Source: Anaerolineae bacterium (GTDB lineage Bacteria; Chloroflexota; Anaerolineae; Aggregatilineales; Aggregatilineaceae). Taken from it: a stretch of DNA of 8,791 bases. The DNA lies in the NCBI GenBank assembly GCA_020848665.1, contig JADLHR010000195.1, forward strand, positions 1 to 8,791. Reading direction: 5' to 3'. The notes beneath the pieces were generated by a model. The model saw nothing but the letters and a program-made list of their open reading frames with translations, ran no database searches and was not told the origin of the DNA. This document shows, in pieces, positions 5,364 through 8,791 of the stretch (positions are counted from its first letter, which is position 1; each line of letters starts with the position of its first letter). The position numbers and the translations under genes were made by a program.

Positions 5364-6602
5364 GTGACGCGCGACGACACAATCGAGATCAGGCTGGAAA
5401 GCATGGTGCATGGCGGCAACGCGCTCGGTCGCAGCCAGGGCCGCCCAATATTCGTGCCATACGCCATCCCCGGCGAGCGCATCCGCGCCCGGATCGCCGA
5501 CGATCGCGGGCGCTACGCCTTCGCGCAGGGCGTGACGCTGCTGGAGCCGTCGCCGGTGCGCGTGCGGCCGATCTGCCCGCATTTCGGACCGGGGCGCTGC
5601 GGCGGATGCGCCTTCCAGCACATCGCTTACGAGGCGCAGCCCGGCTTCAAGCGCGACGTGGTGATCGACCAGTTGCAGCGCGTGGGCGGTTTCCGCAACC
5701 CGGTCGTGCTGTCGACGATTCCCAGCCCGGACGCCTGGGCCTATCGCAGCAATACCACGTTCCTGGTGGACGCCGAGGGGCGGCTGTGCTATCTCGGCAC
5801 TGACGGGCGGACGCTGGTTCCAATCGAGGAATGCCACATCATCCGGCCGGAGCTGGTCGCGCTGTTCGAGGAGCTGGCGTTCGAAGACATCCCGCAGCTT
5901 GAGCGGGTGCGCCTGCAAACTGGCTCGGCTGGCGCGCCGATGATCATCCTGAGCACGAAAGACGACGAGGCGCCGGAGCTGGAAGTCGATCTGCCGGTGT
6001 CGATCAACTTCCTGCTGAGCGACAACGAGCCAGCCAACCTGATCGGCGCCAGCCACGTCGAGTATACGCTGCGCGGGCGGCAGTTCCGCGTGACGGCGGG
6101 CGCGTTCTTCCACCCGAACATCCCGCAAACCGAGCGCCTGGTTGACCTCGTGCTGGAACGGCTGAGCCTGTCCGGCGGCGAGACAGTGCTCGACCTGTAC
6201 GCGGGGGTCGGCACCTTCACCGCGTTCATCGCGGAGCGCGCCGCGCTGGTCACCGCAATCGAGAGCTATCCGCCCGCCGTGACTGATGCCGACGAGAATC
6301 TGGCCGACCTGGATAATATCGACCTGATCGAAGGCAGCGTCGAGGCGGCGCTGCCTGCGCTGGAAGAAACCTACGACGCGGCGGTAGTCGATCCGCCGCC
6401 GACCGGTATGGATGGGCGCGCGCTCGACGCGCTGGCGGCGCTGGGGCCGCGCACGCTGGTCTACGTCAGCGCCGACCCGGCGACGCTGGCCCGCGACGCG
6501 AAGCGGCTGGCGCAGAAGGGCTATCGCCTGACCGAGACGCAGCCGGTCGATATGGCCCCGCAGACGTTCCAGATACAGTGCGTGGCGCACTTCACCCGCT
6601 GA
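5364..6602 (+). CDS. TrmA/RlmD-family RNA methyltransferase homologue lacking the catalytic residues
   Basis: This 412-residue protein has the architecture of the tRNA/rRNA uracil-C5 methyltransferases. It has an N-terminal TRAM RNA-binding domain (about 4-62), a cysteine set C71, C79, C82 and C157 as in the [4Fe-4S] cluster of RlmD (spacing C-x7-C-x2-C rather than x5), and a C-terminal Rossmann fold with the SAM motif DLYAGVGTF (277-285) and D343 in VVDPPPTG. However, the family's nucleophile motif S-C-N/D-P-A-T-L-A-R-D reads SADPATLARD here (Ala370). The general-base Glu in the closing H-x-E-C-V segment is Gln405 (QIQCV), and the FFQ-N glutamine is His250. It may bind RNA and SAM without making m5U, or act on another target. 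Start GTG 5364 has AAGGAG five bases upstream; an in-frame ATG at 5271 precedes the promoter. Automated annotation would probably call it RlmD. Confidence 0.85.
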   Translation: MTRDDTIEIRLESMVHGGNALGRSQGRPIFVPYAIPGERIRARIADDRGRYAFAQGVTLLEPSPVRVRPICPHFGPGRCGGCAFQHIAYEAQPGFKRDVVIDQLQRVGGFRNPVVLSTIPSPDAWAYRSNTTFLVDAEGRLCYLGTDGRTLVPIEECHIIRPELVALFEELAFEDIPQLERVRLQTGSAGAPMIILSTKDDEAPELEVDLPVSINFLLSDNEPANLIGASHVEYTLRGRQFRVTAGAFFHPNIPQTERLVDLVLERLSLSGGETVLDLYAGVGTFTAFIAERAALVTAIESYPPAVTDADENLADLDNIDLIEGSVEAALPALEETYDAAVVDPPPTGMDGRALDALAALGPRTLVYVSADPATLARDAKRLAQKGYRLTETQPVDMAPQTFQIQCVAHFTR

Positions 6603-6633
6603 CGGCGCGCCCGGCCCGATGGCCCGATTCACG

Positions 6634-6664
6634 ATGACCCTGGCCGCGTGGCGCGCGGTATAAT
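6634..6664 (+). promoter_or_regulatory. Promoter of the phosphatase-cyclotransferase operon
   Basis: A perfect TATAAT (6659-6664) is preceded by GG. The best -35 is ATGACC (6634-6639) with a 19-base spacer. Transcription would start near 6671, leaving a leader of about 60 bases before the ATG at 6733. Confidence 0.55.
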
Positions 6665-6732
6665 GCGCCCCTGCGCCTGTTACCAAAGCAGGTCTCGCCG
6701 GAGCCTGCGCTTCAGAAGGATAGGCAATCCTG

Positions 6733-7584
6733 ATGCCCGCACCGCAAACCCCCAATCTGGACCTGGACGCCGCGCTGGAAAAAGCGGAAGCGATCGCGCG
6801 CGAGGCAGGCGCGATCCTGTGCCAGCATTACGAGCGCGTTCCGGAATTCAACCACAAAAGCACGTCGCTCGATCTTGTCACCGCCGCTGACAAGGAAACG
6901 GAAGCGTTCATCGTCGGCGCGCTGCAAGCGGCGTTTCCCGGCACACACCTTGTCGGGGAAGAAGGCGGCGGCTACGGCGCGCCCGCCGGCAGCACACCGT
7001 ATCACTGGTATGTGGACCCGCTCGACGGCACGGTGAATTTCGCGCACCGCATCCCGTTCTTCTCGGTCAGCATCGCGCTGTCCGACGCCGACCTCAACCC
7101 GCTGCTGGGCGTGGTCTATGACCCGCTGCGCGACGAGGCATTCAAGGGAATACGCGGGCGCGGCGCGACGCTCAACGGGCGGCGGCTGCGCGTCACCAAG
7201 GAGCCGTCGCTGGGCAGCGCGATGCTGGTCACCGGCTTCCCCTACGATCGCTGGACCAACCCCAACAACAACGCCGATCACTTCGCGCATTTTCTGCGGC
7301 GGGCGCAGGCGATCCGGTGCGTTGGATCAGCGGCGCTTGACCTGTCCTATGTGGCCTGCGGACGCTATGAAGCCTACTGGGAAAGCGGCCCGAACCCCTG
7401 GGACGTGCAGGCGGGTATTCTGTTCGTGGAAGAAGCCGGTGGGCGCGTGTCCGACTACCGCGGAGCGCGGTCGCTCCAGGCGCGGCGCGGGCATCAGATC
7501 GTCGCCAGCAACGGGCACGTGCATGATCAGGTCGTTGCCGTGCTGACCCTCGGCGACGACGCACCGCGCCCAACTGAGTCCTGA
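6733..7584 (+). CDS. Inositol monophosphatase family protein (SuhB-like)
   Basis: This is a 283-residue cytoplasmic, Mg2+-dependent phosphomonoesterase, typical in length for the family. The signature sites are all present: D47 with VTAADKETE (49-57), metal ligand E76 in GEEGG, WYVDPLDGTVNF (92-103) with D95 and D98, and the second family signature WDVQAGILFVEEAGG (223-237) with D224. It is expected to be active on a small sugar or inositol monophosphate. Bacterial members act on myo-inositol-1-phosphate, fructose-1,6-bisphosphate, PAP or histidinol phosphate, and the sequence here does not let me choose. The ATG at 6733 has AGAAGGA 12 bases upstream, a rather long spacing. It is followed after 34 bp by the cyclotransferase gene without a terminator, so the two are likely co-transcribed. 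No obvious functional link joins them. Confidence 0.9.
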   Translation: MPAPQTPNLDLDAALEKAEAIAREAGAILCQHYERVPEFNHKSTSLDLVTAADKETEAFIVGALQAAFPGTHLVGEEGGGYGAPAGSTPYHWYVDPLDGTVNFAHRIPFFSVSIALSDADLNPLLGVVYDPLRDEAFKGIRGRGATLNGRRLRVTKEPSLGSAMLVTGFPYDRWTNPNNNADHFAHFLRRAQAIRCVGSAALDLSYVACGRYEAYWESGPNPWDVQAGILFVEEAGGRVSDYRGARSLQARRGHQIVASNGHVHDQVVAVLTLGDDAPRPTES

Positions 7585-7618
7585 ACCGTTCACAGCGCGC
7601 TGTTTAAGGAGCTTGCAA

Positions 7619-8458
7619 ATGAAACGTCAGAGTCGTCTTCCCGCACAGTTTCCGGTCTTGCTGCTCGCCGCGCTGATCGCTGTCGCGCTGGCGCCCGGTC
7701 TGGCCGCCGCGCAAAGCGATAACCCGATGGCGCAGCCGGTGCAGGTCCTTGTCCCGGAGGTAATCTCGGTCCGCGACCACGATCCGGACGCCTACACGCA
7801 AGGGCTGCTGCTCCACGACGGGCTGTTCTACGAGAGCACCGGGCGGCGCGGCGCGTCCAGCCTGCGCGCGGTCGATCCTGCGACCGGCGAGGTCGAGCGG
7901 CAGATCGACGTGCCGGACACGTATTTCGCCGAGGGGCTGGCGCTGGTCGATGATCGGCTGATCCAGCTTACCTGGCAGGAGAATACGGCGTTCGTGTATG
8001 ACGTGGAAACATTCGAGCAGGTCGGCACATTCGAGTACGAGGGCGAAGGCTGGGGCCTGTGCTATGACGGCGAGCGGCTGTATATGACTGATGGCAGGCC
8101 GTTCATCCAACTGCGCGATCCCAATACCTTCGAGCTGTTCTTCAGCGGCGCGGTCACGCTCCAGGGCCAGCCAGTCGGCAACCTGAACGAATTGGAATGC
8201 GTGGGCGACTATCTCTACGCCAACGTCTGGAAGACCGATTACATCGTGCAGATCGACAAGACAAACGGGGTGGTCGTGGGCGTGATCGACACCAGCAGCC
8301 TGCTGACCGAGCAGGAACGCGCCGCCTTGCTGCAAAGTGACTCCGACGCGGTGCTGAACGGGATCGCCTACGACGCCGAAAACGACGTGTTCCTGATTAC
8401 GGGCAAGCTGTGGCCAAAGCTGTACGAAGTGCGCTTCGTCGAGCAGGAACAGGAATAA
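7619..8458 (+). CDS. Secreted glutaminyl-peptide cyclotransferase (plant/bacterial beta-propeller type)
   Basis: This 279-residue exported enzyme is predicted to convert N-terminal Gln of proteins or peptides to pyroglutamate, releasing ammonia. A Sec signal peptide is clear: a basic start MKRQSR, a hydrophobic core at about 11-26, and A-x-A cleavage after Ala31, leaving Gln32 first. The family hallmarks follow: HDPDAYTQGLL (54-64), YESTG (71-75), FAEGL (103-107), LTWQ (117-120), GWGLCYDG (144-151), the YMTDG strand, LNELE (189-193) and LNGIAYD (246-252), repeated blades of a five-bladed propeller unrelated to animal cyclases. The ATG at 7619 has a perfect AAGGAG (7606-7611) seven bases upstream; a TTG two codons earlier is less likely. 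It is second in an operon after the phosphatase gene and ends at a strong terminator. Confidence 0.9.
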   Translation: MKRQSRLPAQFPVLLLAALIAVALAPGLAAAQSDNPMAQPVQVLVPEVISVRDHDPDAYTQGLLLHDGLFYESTGRRGASSLRAVDPATGEVERQIDVPDTYFAEGLALVDDRLIQLTWQENTAFVYDVETFEQVGTFEYEGEGWGLCYDGERLYMTDGRPFIQLRDPNTFELFFSGAVTLQGQPVGNLNELECVGDYLYANVWKTDYIVQIDKTNGVVVGVIDTSSLLTEQERAALLQSDSDAVLNGIAYDAENDVFLITGKLWPKLYEVRFVEQEQE

Positions 8459-8483
8459 GCGGGGCGGACGGATCACCGAGAAC

Positions 8484-8518
8484 ACGGGCGAGCGGCGCAC
8501 AGTCACTCGCCCGTTTTT
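8484..8518 (+). terminator. Rho-independent terminator of the phosphatase-cyclotransferase operon
   Basis: ACGGGCGAG (8484-8492) pairs perfectly with CTCGCCCGT (8506-8514) around a 13-base loop. A run of five T (8514-8518) follows. It lies 26 bp after the cyclotransferase stop. Confidence 0.85.
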
Positions 8519-8680
8519 CACGCCCGGTGTGGAACCGCAGCGCCGTCTGGTCGGGCGTTGGCGCATCGTCATCGGTCAGCGCGGCAGGCCAAGCGAATCG
8601 CATCTTCCACATATGGGGGTCAGGGGCCTGATAAGCCCAACATACAGCCGCGAAACAGGACTTTTGTGCTATTGCCTCGC
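8519..8680. other. Intergenic spacer without a recognised feature
   Basis: This 162-bp stretch lies between the operon terminator and the next promoter. Open frames through it have no ribosome site and no family resemblance. A loose inverted pair GCGCC/GGCGC flanks about 8541-8565, too short to interpret. From about 8635 onward the sequence becomes AT-richer, as expected near a promoter. Confidence 0.5.
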
Positions 8681-8709
8681 TTGACTACGCCGAACATTAG
8701 TGCTACACT
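8681..8709 (+). promoter_or_regulatory. Strong sigma70-type promoter
   Basis: TTGACT (8681-8686), exactly 17 bases, then TACACT (8704-8709) preceded by TGC. It is the best-spaced promoter in the window. Transcription should start near 8716, followed by an AT-rich leader of about 55 bases before the next start codon. Confidence 0.75.
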
Positions 8710-8771
8710 GACTCACAATTAAGGTTAAAAAGCGGTTTGGGATGTGTTTAGAGAGCCGATGGAGAGCGCGT

Positions 8772-8791
8772 GTGACGCTGGAATTTGACAA
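8772..8791 (+). CDS. 5' end of a gene cut by the window edge
   Basis: A GTG at 8772 lies five bases after GGAGAG (8761-8766) and about 60 bp downstream of a strong promoter. Only M-T-L-E-F-D can be read before the window ends, so no family can be named. The GTG-AC start context matches three other GTG-started genes here. The nearby ATG at 8759 opens a frame that stops after nine codons and is an unlikely start. Confidence 0.5.

Noticed and set aside
6468..6482. Sequencing error as the reason for Ala in place of catalytic Cys
   Set aside because: GCC differs from the nearest Cys codon by two bases, the frame is intact on both sides, and two other active-site residues are changed as well.
5313..6755. 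A 480-codon open frame on the minus strand opposite the TrmA/RlmD-like gene
   Set aside because: It is antisense to a gene with clear domain motifs, is rich in Arg and Ala without recognisable motifs, and has no ribosome site. GC-rich codon use produces such frames.
7604..8572. A 322-codon open frame on the minus strand opposite the glutaminyl cyclase
   Set aside because: It runs through the operon terminator and is antisense to a gene carrying a signal peptide and family motifs.
8759..8788. ATG-started nine-codon frame just before the window end
   Set aside because: It stops almost at once and has no ribosome site of its own; the overlapping GTG at 8772 has GGAGAG at proper spacing.

Overview
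This is a GC-rich bacterial window with dense genes, short intergenic gaps, sigma70-type promoters (TTGAC/TATAAT-like), AAGGAG-type ribosome sites and frequent GTG starts. The protein set (GT4 glycosyltransferase, DUF3891, SUKH protein, TrmA/RlmD-family protein, SuhB-like phosphatase, secreted plant-type glutaminyl cyclase) together with the style of the promoters would suit a member of Chloroflexota, perhaps Anaerolineae. That assignment is inference from general familiarity; no rRNA or marker gene is present to prove it.

Layout. 1-144 is the 3' end of an unidentified plus-strand gene, convergent with a minus-strand response regulator (163-927). That regulator is divergent, across a 142-bp promoter region, from a stand-alone receiver-domain protein (1070-1474). 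The receiver gene overlaps tail to tail with a minus-strand DUF3891 gene (1459-2277). A shared 254-bp divergent region separates DUF3891 from a plus-strand pair, a GT4 glycosyltransferase (2532-3815) and an ATGA-coupled, membrane-anchored SUKH (SMI1/KNR4) protein (3812-4438). Next comes a 259-bp gap with several nested hairpins and a strong intrinsic terminator (a candidate small RNA or structured 3' UTR). A minus-strand two-helix membrane protein (4698-5246) is divergent from a TrmA/RlmD-family protein (5364-6602). An inositol-monophosphatase-family gene (6733-7584) and a secreted glutaminyl-peptide cyclotransferase (7619-8458) form a probable two-gene operon ending in a clear terminator. A strong promoter and a truncated GTG-started gene close the window.

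Most striking observations. (1) The TrmA/RlmD-like protein keeps its TRAM domain, four Fe-S-type cysteines and SAM motif, but has Ala at the catalytic Cys, Gln at the catalytic Glu and His at the conserved Gln. It is therefore unlikely to be an ordinary m5U methyltransferase. (2) A structured RNA candidate at about 4543-4681. (3) A hairpin that hides the ribosome site of the receiver-domain gene, built from two near-identical TCCTnAAGGAC copies. (4) A long structured leader ahead of DUF3891. (5) The glutaminyl cyclase has a predicted mature N-terminal Gln, so it may be its own substrate. No mobile element, CRISPR array, tRNA or rRNA was seen.
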